Origin: an uncultured Methanobacterium sp.
GTDB lineage: Archaea > Methanobacteriota > Methanobacteria > Methanobacteriales > Methanobacteriaceae
Assembly (NCBI RefSeq): GCF_963665055.1
Contig: NZ_OY762015.1
Location: 2,335,501 to 2,399,500, forward strand
Direction of reading: 5' to 3'
DNA: 64,000 nt
The position numbers and the translations under genes were made by a program. Below the pieces are notes generated by a model, which saw nothing but the letters and a program-made list of their open reading frames with translations, was not told the origin of the DNA and did not search any database. Each line of letters starts with the position of its first letter. Positions within the stretch are counted from its first letter, which is position 1. This document shows, one piece after another, positions 14,493-30,033 of the stretch.

Positions 14493-14579
14493 TTTTTTAC
14501 CTCCAAAATTTATTTTTCGTAAAAGATTATCATATTTGCTCTTATTCTGTATCATTTTTAGTTTTTGTTCAATAAATCT

Positions 14580-15233
14580 TTAGTCTTTGGTGCGTAGGAT
14601 TAATTTTTTAAGATCTCTAAGGGACCATACTTTGAGGGCAACCACAAAAAGCACAGGGATCATGAATAAAATTAACAAACTCCATTTCGGGTTAATAAAA
14701 GAGATTAACATGGAGAGGATCACTATGGCGGGTGTGAATAAAGTTATTCGTTTGATGTAAGGATCGTATGGTTTTACCTTCTCCAGGATCAGATCATGAT
14801 CTACAGAATACTTCCAGATCATAAAGGCGAACAAACCCACAACTAGGATGTTAACGTCGAAGATCAATTGTGAGAGCTGATACTGGGGAAATTGTGCAAT
14901 AAGCGATGTTGATAATGGCACCAGAGCTATGAACATCAACCAGAAAACATTGATCCAGATCAAGGTCATATTTGTTTTTTTAATCAGGAACAATATATGG
15001 TGGTTTATCCAAAAACCAGCTAATATTAAGAAACTGAGGAAATAAACAACGTACTTGGGTAAAATTTCCCCAGTGGTTTGTAGAAACAGCTGGGAAGTGT
15101 GGATGGGCCCCATGGGTATCTCAATGGTCACCACCAGAATGGTCATGGCTATGGCAAACAGGCCATCAGTCAGGGTTTCCAGTCTATTGGTTGGAAAGTA
15201 CAGGCCCGGTTTCTTTTTATCTTCAGAATTCAT
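14580..15233 (-). CDS. TMEM175-type channel family protein (DUF1211), copy 1
   Basis: 217 residues with six predicted membrane helices and the family signature at the first helix, LETLTDGLFAIAMTILVV. Prokaryotic TMEM175 homologues form tetrameric potassium-permeable channels; the one-repeat length of about 210 residues fits. GGAG precedes the ATG. It is followed in the same orientation, 95 bp upstream, by a close paralogue at 15329, and a third copy lies at 39002. Ion selectivity cannot be read from the sequence. Confidence 0.85.
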   Translation of the reverse strand: MNSEDKKKPGLYFPTNRLETLTDGLFAIAMTILVVTIEIPMGPIHTSQLFLQTTGEILPKYVVYFLSFLILAGFWINHHILFLIKKTNMTLIWINVFWLMFIALVPLSTSLIAQFPQYQLSQLIFDVNILVVGLFAFMIWKYSVDHDLILEKVKPYDPYIKRITLFTPAIVILSMLISFINPKWSLLILFMIPVLFVVALKVWSLRDLKKLILRTKD

Positions 15234-15328
15234 TACTATCTCCTTTTGCTTAAAATGTTTCCTTTTAGTTAATGATTTGTTTACAATCTATAGATATTTG
15301 TTTTTAGTGGTCTTATTAGGTCTATTAA

Positions 15329-15970
15329 TTATTTACTTTGTCCCCTTCTTTTTTTGACAAAGATACGTATATTTAAAAGAACGGGTATCAATATGAAAAT
15401 GAGAATAGTTCCCACTGGAATAATAAAAGAAATTCCAATTGCTATCAACGATATTACTGGTAGTAAAAGGTTAGATCGTTTGATTATCTTGGCGTAAGGG
15501 ATCACTGGTTCGTATATCATTTCATTTTTAAAAGCGTAGTGCCAGATGTTATAATATAAAACGCCAATAACCAGCATGTTTAAGGCGAAAATGATCTCTG
15601 CAAACTGGTACTGGCCATAGTTACTCATTAATGATGTGGAAAAGGGCACAATGGCAATTGACATTAACCAGAATATGTTTAACCAGTTAAGAGCCAGATC
15701 AGTATACTTCATAGCGTAAAATATATGGTGGTTCAGCCAGAAACCACCTAAAATTGTGAAACTAATTATGTAAATGCCTATCTGGGGTAGTAGTGTGTTA
15801 ATGATATATTCGTTGATTACGGGTGGGGTTGGATTGGCAGGCATTACGGGTACTTCGAGGCTTAAAACCAGCAGAGTCATTGCTATGGCAAATATTCCAT
15901 CAGTTAATGTTTCAAGTCTGATTTTTGGAATTTTTAGTTCAGGTGCAACTGGTTCTTCATTGCCTGACAT
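15329..15970 (-). CDS. TMEM175-type channel family protein (DUF1211), copy 2
   Basis: 213 residues with the same six-helix layout as the neighbour and the signature LETLTDGIFAIAMTLLVL. Shared motifs such as GGFWLNHHIFY and NIFWLMSIAIVPFSTSLM show that copies 1 and 2 are tandem duplicates; divergence is moderate, so the duplication is not recent. The C-terminus is basic (KKRRGQSK). GGAG precedes the ATG. Confidence 0.85.
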   Translation of the reverse strand: MSGNEEPVAPELKIPKIRLETLTDGIFAIAMTLLVLSLEVPVMPANPTPPVINEYIINTLLPQIGIYIISFTILGGFWLNHHIFYAMKYTDLALNWLNIFWLMSIAIVPFSTSLMSNYGQYQFAEIIFALNMLVIGVLYYNIWHYAFKNEMIYEPVIPYAKIIKRSNLLLPVISLIAIGISFIIPVGTILIFILIPVLLNIRIFVKKRRGQSK

Positions 15971-16053
15971 ATATACTCCAATGATTTTTTAGCTTTCAAT
16001 CATGGCATTTAGATTTACCCAATGATTCATTTTAGATTATCCTAATAATTGCT

Positions 16054-16632
16054 TTAAATGACACCTTTGGTACTGGGCATACTATCATGAACCACTCTGG
16101 TTGCATCATGCAGTGCACGGGCCAGGGCCTTGAAAATGGCTTCCACCTGGTGGTGGTCATTTTCCCCTTCACAGCGGGCGTGTAGATTGATCTTCCCAGT
16201 CTGGGCCAGAGACTCTAAAAAGTGCCCCACGTTCTCGGTGCTGAGGTCACCTACTTTTCCTTGGTGGAAGTTCAGATCCAGTACAGTGTAACTGCGACCA
16301 GACAGGTCCACAGCTACCATGGCCAAAGACTCATCCATGGGCACCAGTGCATGAGCCATTCTACGTATTCCCTTTTTATCTCCCAGTGCTTCCTGCAGAG
16401 CTTCACCCAGGACAATGGCAACGTCTTCTACAGTATGGTGATCATCTATGTGGATATCTCCCTGTGCTTCTACTTTCAGATCAAAAAGACTGTGCCGGGT
16501 GAAGGATTCCAGCATGTGGTTAAAAAACTGGATCCCGGTTTCCACCTGGTACTCTCCGGTACCATCCAGATCCAGCTCAACATTTATGATGGTTTCAGAG
16601 GTCTTCCTCTGTATCTTGCTTTTTCGGTTCAT
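16054..16632 (-). CDS. hisB: imidazoleglycerol-phosphate dehydratase HisB
   Basis: Sixth step of histidine synthesis, making imidazole acetol phosphate. 192 residues, the usual length of the monofunctional enzyme. Metal-binding histidine motifs DDHHTVEDVAIVLGEAL and ENDHHQVEAIFKALARAL are both present, as expected for the manganese enzyme. I choose the ATG at 16632, with GGGATGATC upstream; an ATG three codons earlier is poorly spaced. The start lies inside the end of the ferredoxin gene (38-bp overlap in another frame), which implies translational coupling. HisH is 41 kb away, so histidine genes are dispersed. Confidence 0.95.
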   Translation of the reverse strand: MNRKSKIQRKTSETIINVELDLDGTGEYQVETGIQFFNHMLESFTRHSLFDLKVEAQGDIHIDDHHTVEDVAIVLGEALQEALGDKKGIRRMAHALVPMDESLAMVAVDLSGRSYTVLDLNFHQGKVGDLSTENVGHFLESLAQTGKINLHARCEGENDHHQVEAIFKALARALHDATRVVHDSMPSTKGVI

Positions 16633-16822
16633 TTGGATCATCCCTCACTATAAGTATGGCACCTTCCGGACACTTGGAAGCGCAGATTGTGCATAGGTGA
16701 CAGTAGCGTAAATTGGTGGCCATGGCCTTCTTATTCACATCCCATATTTTAGCTCCCTTGGGACACTCTTCCTTACATATTCCACAACCAGTACATTTTT
16801 CTGGATCTACTTCTATTCTCAT
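16595..16822 (-). CDS. 2[4Fe-4S] ferredoxin-like protein
   Basis: 75 residues with two cysteine clusters: C10, C13, C16, C20 (CTGCGICKEECP) and C41, C44, C47, C51 (CHLCTICASKCP), enough for two [4Fe-4S] centres. It is a cytosolic electron carrier or a small subunit of an unknown enzyme. The acidic tail (DDPNEPKKQDTEEDL) is encoded in DNA that also encodes the start of HisB. AAGGAG precedes the ATG. The promoter region contains TTATAACTTATAA repeats. Confidence 0.9.
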   Translation of the reverse strand: MRIEVDPEKCTGCGICKEECPKGAKIWDVNKKAMATNLRYCHLCTICASKCPEGAILIVRDDPNEPKKQDTEEDL

Positions 16823-16833
16823 AACCTAGCTCC

Positions 16834-16940
16834 TTATAACTTATAAGTTATAACTTATCATTAAATATTTATAATCAATTTATAGTTTTTATATTCCATC
16901 TAAAGGGTTAATAACCCTTATTTAATTATAACTTATACCT
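16834..16940. repeat. TTATAACTTATAA repeats and a 17-bp palindrome upstream of the ferredoxin gene
   Basis: TTATAACTTATAAGTTATAA begins at 16834 and continues as CTTAT. A related ATTATAACTTATA begins at 16926. Between them AAGGGTTAATAACCCTT (about 16903-16919) is a perfect odd palindrome. All lie in the 157-bp spacer that must hold the promoter of the ferredoxin-hisB unit. Confidence 0.55.
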
Positions 16941-16979
16941 TATAACATCATATTTTCATGGATGTTACTAAATAGTTCA

Positions 16980-17591
<612 letters not shown>

Positions 17592-17683
17592 ATTGAGAAT
17601 AATTTGAATTTATTAGGTTTTAACTTTTTTCTTATACGAACTGTTTTTTCTTATAATAATGGAGAAAATATGGTTATCACCAA

Positions 17684-20600
17684 TTAAATCCTTTTTTTAT
17701 ACTTTAATTCTTTAAAAATGATTTTGAATTCTGTGCCCTGACTTTTATTAAGAGTAACTTCCCCGTCAAGTTGATTTATTAAATTATTTACTAATTTAAG
17801 CCCAAGAGTATCTGTGTTTTTAAAATCAATCTCTTCAGGGAATCCAATTCCATTATCCCCTATCTTAAGCTCATATTTATTATCATCTGTTCTAATACAG
17901 ACACAGATTTCTCCTTTTTTACCTTCTGGAAATCCATGTTTAAGACTATTGGAAACCAGTTCACTTATTATGAGGCCACAAGGAATAGCTGTTTCAATGT
18001 TTAGCATTATGTTTTCGATTTTGATTATGGGGGTTATCTGACCTTCATTTAGTCTATGTGAATAAAAAAGACCGTGTATAAGGCTCTGAATATAATTTTT
18101 TAAATCGATTTTAGTTAAATCATTGGACTGGGATAATTTCTCGTAGATGGTGGCCATGGCCTTAACTCTATCCTGACTCTCCTTCAGGACATCAACAGTT
18201 TCAGCACTGACAACATATTGACTCTGAAGGTTTAAGAGACTGGAAATGATCTGCATGTTGTTTTTCACACGGTGATGTATTTCACTTAAAAGAACTTCCT
18301 TTTCTTTGAGAGATTTTTTTATCTTGTCTTCTGCTTTTTTCCTATCGGTAATATCACGGGCTACATGTACAATTCCAATCAGTTTCCCATCTGAATCATG
18401 TAATGGTGACACACTGACAATGAAATCACCCCCCAGACGATCCTCATGAACCTCTACAGTGTGCTCCTGACCATCTTCAAGCAATTTCATGTAGGGACAA
18501 AATGATGGGGGGGAATCCAATCCATGTACTGCATTATAACAGGTAAGTCCAACTACTTCTTCAGGATTCACCCCCAATCTATTGGCCATGGCCTTGTTGG
18601 CACGGACAACCTGAAAATTAGTATCCAATATAGCTATTAAGTCGGGAACCCTATCGAATGTATGCTCCCATTCTTCCTTTGCCTGAAGAATGGCATCATC
18701 ATTTTTTTTTCGTTGGGTGATATCTCTGGCGATTGTGGAGATTCCAATTAGATCATGGGAGGTGTTAAAAATAGGGGAAAGGGTAAGTGAAACATTTATT
18801 TCTTCCCCATCTTTCCGCACCCTCACTGTTTCATAATGGAGGATACGTTCTCCCTGTTTGATTTTTTCGATGAACTGTTTTGTTTCATCCTTCAGCTGGG
18901 ACTGTGCCAGGATTGAAATGTCTTTTCCCACAATTTCTTCAGCAGAATATCCATAAATCAACTCTGCACCTTTATTCCAGCTGGTTATTTTCCCGTCAAG
19001 GGACTTGGATATAATGGCATCATCCGATGATTCCACCACATTGGCCAGCATTTGAATTTTCTCTTCTGATCTTTGGCGTTGGGTGATGTCGCGTGCTGCT
19101 GCGAAAACTCCAGCTACATTTCCCGATTCATCTTTATAAACTGAAGCATTGTATAAGACAGGAGTTATATAGCCAGTTTGGTGTTGAATCTTTAAAGGAT
19201 AATCACGCACAAAACCTTCTTTGAATACCTTTTGATAGCCTTTTCTGGCTTTGTCTGGTTCTGTGAAGTAATCTGAAAAGTCAGTGCCGATAATTTTCTC
19301 CCGGGAATAGCCTGTAACCTTTTCAGTGGCATGGTTAACATCGGTGATCTTACCATCTGGACCAATGGTAACCAGAGGATCCAGACTAGCTTCGATCAAG
19401 CTACGATTATACAAACTTGCCCGTTTCAGTTCATCTTTTAATAGCTTCAATTCAGCTCGCTCACGCAGAGAGGTTATACCAAAGGCCAGATTGCCTGCCA
19501 GCTCTTCCATAAGCCAAATTTCATCTGTGGTAATTGCGTTGGGTTCGGAGGAGTAAATCATGAGAACTCCAAATACATTATTCTGGTTGCCAGTAAGGGG
19601 CAGAGCAATACCCGAACGGTATCCATGCTGCAATGCACTTTCGCGCCACGGTCCCATTAAGGGATCAGTTGTGAAATCCTGAACATAAACGATTTCTCCA
19701 CTCCTTATAACTATTCCTGCAGGACCTAAACCTTTGTCTGTGTCTGTTGACCAACTCAGTTTGGTATTAGTGACATATTCACTATCAAATCCGGCCCATG
19801 CTACTGGTTGGATGGTTTTGTTTTTATCATGCTCGGCGTATCCCACCCAAGCCAGACGGTATCCTGCTTCGTCACAAATAATCCTACATATTTCTATCAG
19901 TAGGCTGTGCTCGTCTACAGCCCTCAATAATGTCTGGTTACAGTTGCTAATGGCTTTTAATTTACGATTCAAACGTTTTTGTTCCTTTTCTGCCTGTTTT
20001 CTTTCTGAAATATCTCTTATTATGATCATATCTGCTGTTTGGCCTTTCCAAATCGTTTTAGCACCTGTAAATTCAATTGGAATAACTTTCTTATCTTTCC
20101 GCACAATAATGGTTTCGTGTGTCGGAGATAGAGGTTTGTCGGTAATTCTGCTATTATACCTTTCCATTAATCCTTTTATCTCACTGGGATGTGCTAAATC
20201 ACTTATACTTGTATTAAGTAATTCTTCAACTGAGTATCCAGTTATTTCTGCTGCCATCTGGTTGGCATATACATGAATTCCTTCTCCAGTGGCAATAAGG
20301 ATACCTTCACTGGCATTGTCTGCCATGGCCCGGAAGTTTTCCATGATTTCATGAATCTTCTTATCTGCTTTTTGGCGTTGGGTGATGTCGCGTGCTGCTG
20401 CGAAAACTCCAACTACGTCCCCTGATTCGTCTTTATAAACTGAAGCGTTGTACAGTACAGGGGTTATGTTTCCATTTTTGTGTTGAATTTTTAAGAGATA
20501 ATCCCTAACATATCCTTCCTTAAAAACTTGCTGATAACCTTCTTTGGCTTTTTCAGGTGTGGTGAAGTAGTTGGAGAAATCAGTTCCTATTAATTCTGCT

Positions 20601-21523
20601 CTTGAGTATCCAGTCACCATTTCTGTGGCATGATTAACATCAGTGATCTTACCATCAGGGCCAATGGTGACTAACGGGTCGAGGCTGGCTTCTATAAGGC
20701 TTCTGTTATACAAGGTTGATTCTTTGACTTCTTTTTCAATTTTTTTAAGCTGAGTGATATCGCGTGCTGCTGCGAAGACACCAACTACGTTCCCCGATTC
20801 GTCTTTATAAACTGAAGCGTTGTATAGGACTGGAGTTACACTTTCATCCTTGTGTTGAATGTCCAGGGGATAATCGCGGACAAAACCTTCTTTGAAGACT
20901 TTTTGGTAGCCATTTCTGGCTTTTTCTTGATCGGTGAAGTAGTCTGAAAAGTCGTTACCTATGAGTTCATTTCTGGAATAACCAGTGATGGTAGCAGTGG
21001 CCTGGTTAACATCGGTGATCTTACCATCAGGGCCAATGGTAACTAGAGGATCCAGACTAGCTTCGATCAAGCTACGATTATACAGACTTGCCAACTTAAG
21101 ATCATTTTCAGTTTTTCTACGTAGTTGTTCGGCGTCATCCCTAACTTTCTCTACCGATTTTTTGTACAGGGCAATATCAATAGTGTATTTTAGTTCAAGA
21201 GGGTCGTATGGTTTTATTATAAATCCATAAGGTTCGGTAAGTTTAGCTTCTTGGACAGTAGCTTCTTCAGAATGAGCTGTCAAATATATAAACGGTATTT
21301 TAAGTTTTTTAATTTCGGATGCTACTTTAATACCGTTAAAATTTCCTTTTAAAACTATATCTATCAAAACAAGATCGGGCATAATGTCTAATGCTTTTTC
21401 TACAGCTTCTTCGCCAAGTGAAGCGATATATGGAACATTATAACCGAAAGATTCCAGTGTGTGCTTGATATCCAGGGCTTCTATGCTTTCATCCTCTACC
21501 AGAAGGATATTTACATCTGCCAT
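17684..21523 (-). CDS. hybrid sensor histidine kinase: REC-PAS-PAS-PAS-GAF-PAS-PAS-PAS-HisKA_2-HATPase
   Basis: 1279 residues, no membrane segment, so a cytosolic sensor. REC at 3-120 with phospho-acceptor D55 (VLIDIVLKG) and K104. PAS domains at about 145-258, 268-383, 395-510, 701-816, 822-938 and 950-1063; a GAF at about 525-695. The dimerisation/phosphorylation box EIHHRVKNNMQII is at 1081-1093, and the ATPase has N1192 (ELVSNSLKHG) and GDNGIGFPEE. The first, second and fourth PAS units are near duplicates (ASLYNRSLIEASLDPLVTIG). AGGTG precedes the ATG. The REC domain at the N-terminus suggests input from another kinase. Ligands are unknown; PAS 3, 5 and 6 differ and may sense different signals. 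Confidence 0.92.
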   Translation of the reverse strand: MADVNILLVEDESIEALDIKHTLESFGYNVPYIASLGEEAVEKALDIMPDLVLIDIVLKGNFNGIKVASEIKKLKIPFIYLTAHSEEATVQEAKLTEPYGFIIKPYDPLELKYTIDIALYKKSVEKVRDDAEQLRRKTENDLKLASLYNRSLIEASLDPLVTIGPDGKITDVNQATATITGYSRNELIGNDFSDYFTDQEKARNGYQKVFKEGFVRDYPLDIQHKDESVTPVLYNASVYKDESGNVVGVFAAARDITQLKKIEKEVKESTLYNRSLIEASLDPLVTIGPDGKITDVNHATEMVTGYSRAELIGTDFSNYFTTPEKAKEGYQQVFKEGYVRDYLLKIQHKNGNITPVLYNASVYKDESGDVVGVFAAARDITQRQKADKKIHEIMENFRAMADNASEGILIATGEGIHVYANQMAAEITGYSVEELLNTSISDLAHPSEIKGLMERYNSRITDKPLSPTHETIIVRKDKKVIPIEFTGAKTIWKGQTADMIIIRDISERKQAEKEQKRLNRKLKAISNCNQTLLRAVDEHSLLIEICRIICDEAGYRLAWVGYAEHDKNKTIQPVAWAGFDSEYVTNTKLSWSTDTDKGLGPAGIVIRSGEIVYVQDFTTDPLMGPWRESALQHGYRSGIALPLTGNQNNVFGVLMIYSSEPNAITTDEIWLMEELAGNLAFGITSLRERAELKLLKDELKRASLYNRSLIEASLDPLVTIGPDGKITDVNHATEKVTGYSREKIIGTDFSDYFTEPDKARKGYQKVFKEGFVRDYPLKIQHQTGYITPVLYNASVYKDESGNVAGVFAAARDITQRQRSEEKIQMLANVVESSDDAIISKSLDGKITSWNKGAELIYGYSAEEIVGKDISILAQSQLKDETKQFIEKIKQGERILHYETVRVRKDGEEINVSLTLSPIFNTSHDLIGISTIARDITQRKKNDDAILQAKEEWEHTFDRVPDLIAILDTNFQVVRANKAMANRLGVNPEEVVGLTCYNAVHGLDSPPSFCPYMKLLEDGQEHTVEVHEDRLGGDFIVSVSPLHDSDGKLIGIVHVARDITDRKKAEDKIKKSLKEKEVLLSEIHHRVKNNMQIISSLLNLQSQYVVSAETVDVLKESQDRVKAMATIYEKLSQSNDLTKIDLKNYIQSLIHGLFYSHRLNEGQITPIIKIENIMLNIETAIPCGLIISELVSNSLKHGFPEGKKGEICVCIRTDDNKYELKIGDNGIGFPEEIDFKNTDTLGLKLVNNLINQLDGEVTLNKSQGTEFKIIFKELKYKKRI

Positions 21524-21735
21524 AATACACCTGATATCAGTATGTTGTTTAAGATATTTGTTTTTAGCGAAAATGAGAGTTACTGGAAATGGGTAGAAAT
21601 ATCTGGTTAAATAGAGCTAATTAAATCACTTTAGTCTCTTAAGAGATTAAAAAAGAGTTAAAATTAGTAATAATAATTTAAAAAAGTTAAAAAGAAATTA
21701 AGAGCATAATTAGTGCCCTTAGGAGTTCTTTTTTT

Positions 21736-22956
<1,221 letters not shown>

Positions 22957-23145
22957 AATAATGATCCTCCAATTTAAGTCTAAATTTATACATTAATTCT
23001 ATGAATGAGGCATTATAAATAGATATATTCTACCCTTCTAAAAATGGTAAATTATCCGCAACATGGTGTGGAATCCAAAAATAGTAAGAGGGTAGAAAAA
23101 AATAAAAAAAGATTTATTTTGGGGTTTAAAAAAGGTTTAGATGGA

Positions 23146-24438
<1,293 letters not shown>

Positions 24439-24695
24439 GAATTTCACCTCTTAAATTTCCTTGATTTCAAATTTAATTCCTATAAGCATTATTTGAAAGA
24501 TTTAATCTTTAATTATGCATATTAACTGGATTTAATAAATGGGAAATCTTGAAAAATCAATGAAATAATCTGTTTATTTTTATAGATTTTTTATTGTTCC
24601 CCTATTATAATTGTCTAACACAAAGATATGCTTAACGTACTACTTAAATCTTTGTTGTATATATATGTACATCTAATGGGTGGGGTGTTAATTCT

Positions 24696-24706
24696 TATTA
24701 TAAAAG
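24696..24706 (+). promoter_or_regulatory. TATA box of the DUF1786 gene, probable leaderless transcript
   Basis: TATTATAAAAG starts 28 bases before the ATG at 24724, and no Shine-Dalgarno precedes the ATG. It is identical to the box in front of cfbB. Confidence 0.55.
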
Positions 24707-24723
24707 AGTCTATACTATAAAAT

Positions 24724-25746
24724 ATGAAAATATTGGCAATCGATGTGGGTACCGGGACCCAGGACATAATGCTATATGATTCTTATGAATCAATGGAGAA
24801 TGCAGTGAAGATGGTTCTCCCTTCTCCTACGCAAATAATGGCCAACAGGATAAAAAAACATCATCATGACCTGTTTTTGAGTGGTGAAACCATGGGGGGT
24901 GGACCTGTAAACAAGGCCATAAAAACTCATCTTGATAAAGGTTACCGGGTGGTGATGACCGAAAATTCAGCCAGAACAGTCCGGGATGACCTGGAAAGAG
25001 TAAGGTCTACAGGGGTGGATATTATTCAGGGCACAGAAAAACATCCAGAAATCCCAGAATTAGAGCTTAAAGATGTTGATTTAACTGCAATTAGGGATGC
25101 TCTTTTGAATTTTGATGTGGAACTTGATTTTGACCGTATTGGGGTGGCAGTCCAGGATCATGGTTACCAGGCAGGAACCGGTGACCGCAACTTCCGTTTC
25201 CAGAAGATAAGGGAGAAACTTGACATTCCACGGGCACCGGAAGAGTTTGCATATCATGGGGAAATCCCAGAATATTTCACCCGTATGCAGGGGGTTAAAA
25301 GAACCCTTAAAGGTTACCAACCACTTATAATGGACTCTAAATTCGCTTCTATTTGTGGAGCAACCCTTGATCCTCTTGTCAGTCAAATGGATAAATATGT
25401 GGCTATTGATGTTGGTAATGGACACACACTGGCGGCATCTTTCATGGATGGGAAGATTCACGGAGTTTTCGAGCATCATACTGGTATTTTAACTCCTAAA
25501 AGGATAGAAGAACTTGTGAAACGGCTATCTGAAGGTACTATCACTCATGAGGAGGTTCATGATGAGCATGGTCACGGGGCCTGGGTGGTGGATGCCATAG
25601 ACTCATTTGAATGTGTGGTGGCCACTGGGCCAAAGCGTGCCATAATGACTGAGACAGATTTAAATGTGCATAACGCTGCTCCAGGAGGGGATGTAATGAT
25701 GACTGGGCCGGCAGGATTGATAAAATCTATTAAATTGGGCAAATAA
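24724..25746 (+). CDS. DUF1786 family protein of unknown function
   Basis: 340 residues. The start MKILAIDVGTGTQDIMLYD and a second YVAIDVGNGHTLAASF near 222-237 are typical phosphate loops of the actin/Hsp70/sugar-kinase (ASKHA) fold. The family is sometimes labelled a pyruvate formate-lyase activating enzyme, but there is no radical SAM cysteine triad here. A nucleotide-dependent role is inferred from the fold only. The gene appears leaderless. Its last codons are the first unit of a 29-bp tandem repeat that continues past the stop. Confidence 0.75.
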   Translation: MKILAIDVGTGTQDIMLYDSYESMENAVKMVLPSPTQIMANRIKKHHHDLFLSGETMGGGPVNKAIKTHLDKGYRVVMTENSARTVRDDLERVRSTGVDIIQGTEKHPEIPELELKDVDLTAIRDALLNFDVELDFDRIGVAVQDHGYQAGTGDRNFRFQKIREKLDIPRAPEEFAYHGEIPEYFTRMQGVKRTLKGYQPLIMDSKFASICGATLDPLVSQMDKYVAIDVGNGHTLAASFMDGKIHGVFEHHTGILTPKRIEELVKRLSEGTITHEEVHDEHGHGAWVVDAIDSFECVVATGPKRAIMTETDLNVHNAAPGGDVMMTGPAGLIKSIKLGK

Positions 25747-25846
25747 TCCTATAAGGACAAATAATCATATAATATGTTAAATTGGGTAAATAATCTTATA
25801 ATCTATTAAATTAGGTAAATAAGCTGATAAATCTATTAAATAAGAC
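25726..25846. repeat. 29-bp tandem repeat spanning the DUF1786 stop codon
   Basis: Units begin at 25726 (last codons plus stop), a partial one at about 25755, then 25773, 25802 and 25832. The consensus is TCTATTAAATTGGGTAAATA followed by ATCTTATAA. Later units carry more changes than the first, which fits copying from the coding end outward and then decay. Confidence 0.75.
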
Positions 25847-25897
25847 AAAAAAGTAAAATAATTAATGAATTGAATTAAGTAAATTACAGGTGATATC

Positions 25898-26545
<648 letters not shown>

Positions 26546-26659
26546 ACTATATTTCATTATTTTCCATTTTTTTGAAACTTTTGTCAAGTTTTTAATAGGA
26601 TAAACTCTTTTTGGACATAGTAAGATAAATTTAAATATTTTAACACCCTACATAGGGCC

Positions 26660-27454
26660 ATGGTTCTTGATCAAGTCACTCAGTACATCCAGGAGAACTT
26701 TGTATACCTACACCCAGGCTACACCACATTCAATACCATTGTTTTTGGTATAGTTCTTGGATTAATAATTCTCCTAATCATTAAAATGTTCAAATGGATT
26801 GATAAGGACCCAAAGGACCTTTTCATACCCTTAATACCATTCATATTCTTTGGATCCAGTGCCAGGGCTCTGGTGGATAATGGTATATATCCCTTAACTT
26901 ACATCCTGGTAACTCCAGGCATATACATATTAACAGGGTTAACCGCTATATTCACCCTTTTAGCATCGGTTTTAATTGAACGCAAGATTGGCTGGAATTA
27001 TCGCTACATCATATTTGCAGTAGGGGCAGCGATGTGTGTTCCAAACATATATTACACTCAAAATATTAATCCAGTGGTAGTATTTCAGGTAATTGGAACA
27101 TGGGCTTTAGTTTCTGCTCCATTCGTACTACTTGGATTTAAATGGAGTCTTTTAAAGGACAAGTTTAACCTGGGGGTTCTTTTAGCTCACCTACTGGATG
27201 CCAGTTCCACCTTTATAGCAGTGGATTATTACGGTTATGGTGAGCAGCACGTCCTGCCCAATGCCCTCACCCAGATGGCGGACAGTGCCATTGTAATGTT
27301 CCCTCTTAAAATAGCAGTTATATTACCTGCCCTCTACATAATTGATACTTATGTTGAGGATAAGACCATCAGGAACATGTTAAAACTGGCTATATTTATT
27401 CTGGGATTGGCACCGGGCATCAGGAATTTCCTGAGCCTGGCAATGGGAACATGA
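26660..27454 (+). CDS. DUF63 family membrane protein
   Basis: 264 residues with about seven hydrophobic helices. It matches the archaeal DUF63 family by length and by the conserved HLLDASSTFIAVDYYGYGEQ and PNAL segments around 180-205. Function unknown. There is no Shine-Dalgarno, and a TTTAAATATTT box lies about 29 bases before the ATG, so it is likely leaderless. Confidence 0.8.
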   Translation: MVLDQVTQYIQENFVYLHPGYTTFNTIVFGIVLGLIILLIIKMFKWIDKDPKDLFIPLIPFIFFGSSARALVDNGIYPLTYILVTPGIYILTGLTAIFTLLASVLIERKIGWNYRYIIFAVGAAMCVPNIYYTQNINPVVVFQVIGTWALVSAPFVLLGFKWSLLKDKFNLGVLLAHLLDASSTFIAVDYYGYGEQHVLPNALTQMADSAIVMFPLKIAVILPALYIIDTYVEDKTIRNMLKLAIFILGLAPGIRNFLSLAMGT

Positions 27455-27559
27455 TTTGCTGTAAATTAGTTTTATCATAAATTTTTAGGTTTACCAATTA
27501 AATTTTTCTTAACTTTTTTACACAATTTTTTTATGAAGTCCAACACAAATACTAAATAA

Positions 27560-29101
<1,542 letters not shown>

Positions 29102-29237
29102 TGTACTGGGATGAAGTTGCACTTGATGTGTGATAAATAAGCACAGAGAATCATTATAAGATGGTAAAGATATAATTAACAGTAGTAAATTAGTTAAGAG
29201 TTACTATGTTGTATAAATTTCAGGAGTGCAGATAAAC

Positions 29238-29978
<741 letters not shown>

Positions 29979-30033
29979 TACATTGATTTAAAAGCAGTGT
30001 TAATTGGTAGAGTAATATTAGGGGGAATATGAA

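Noticed and set aside
24724..25746. DUF1786 gene as a pyruvate formate-lyase activating enzyme
   Set aside because: There is no CxxxCxxC radical SAM motif; the phosphate-loop pattern is that of the actin-like ATPase fold.
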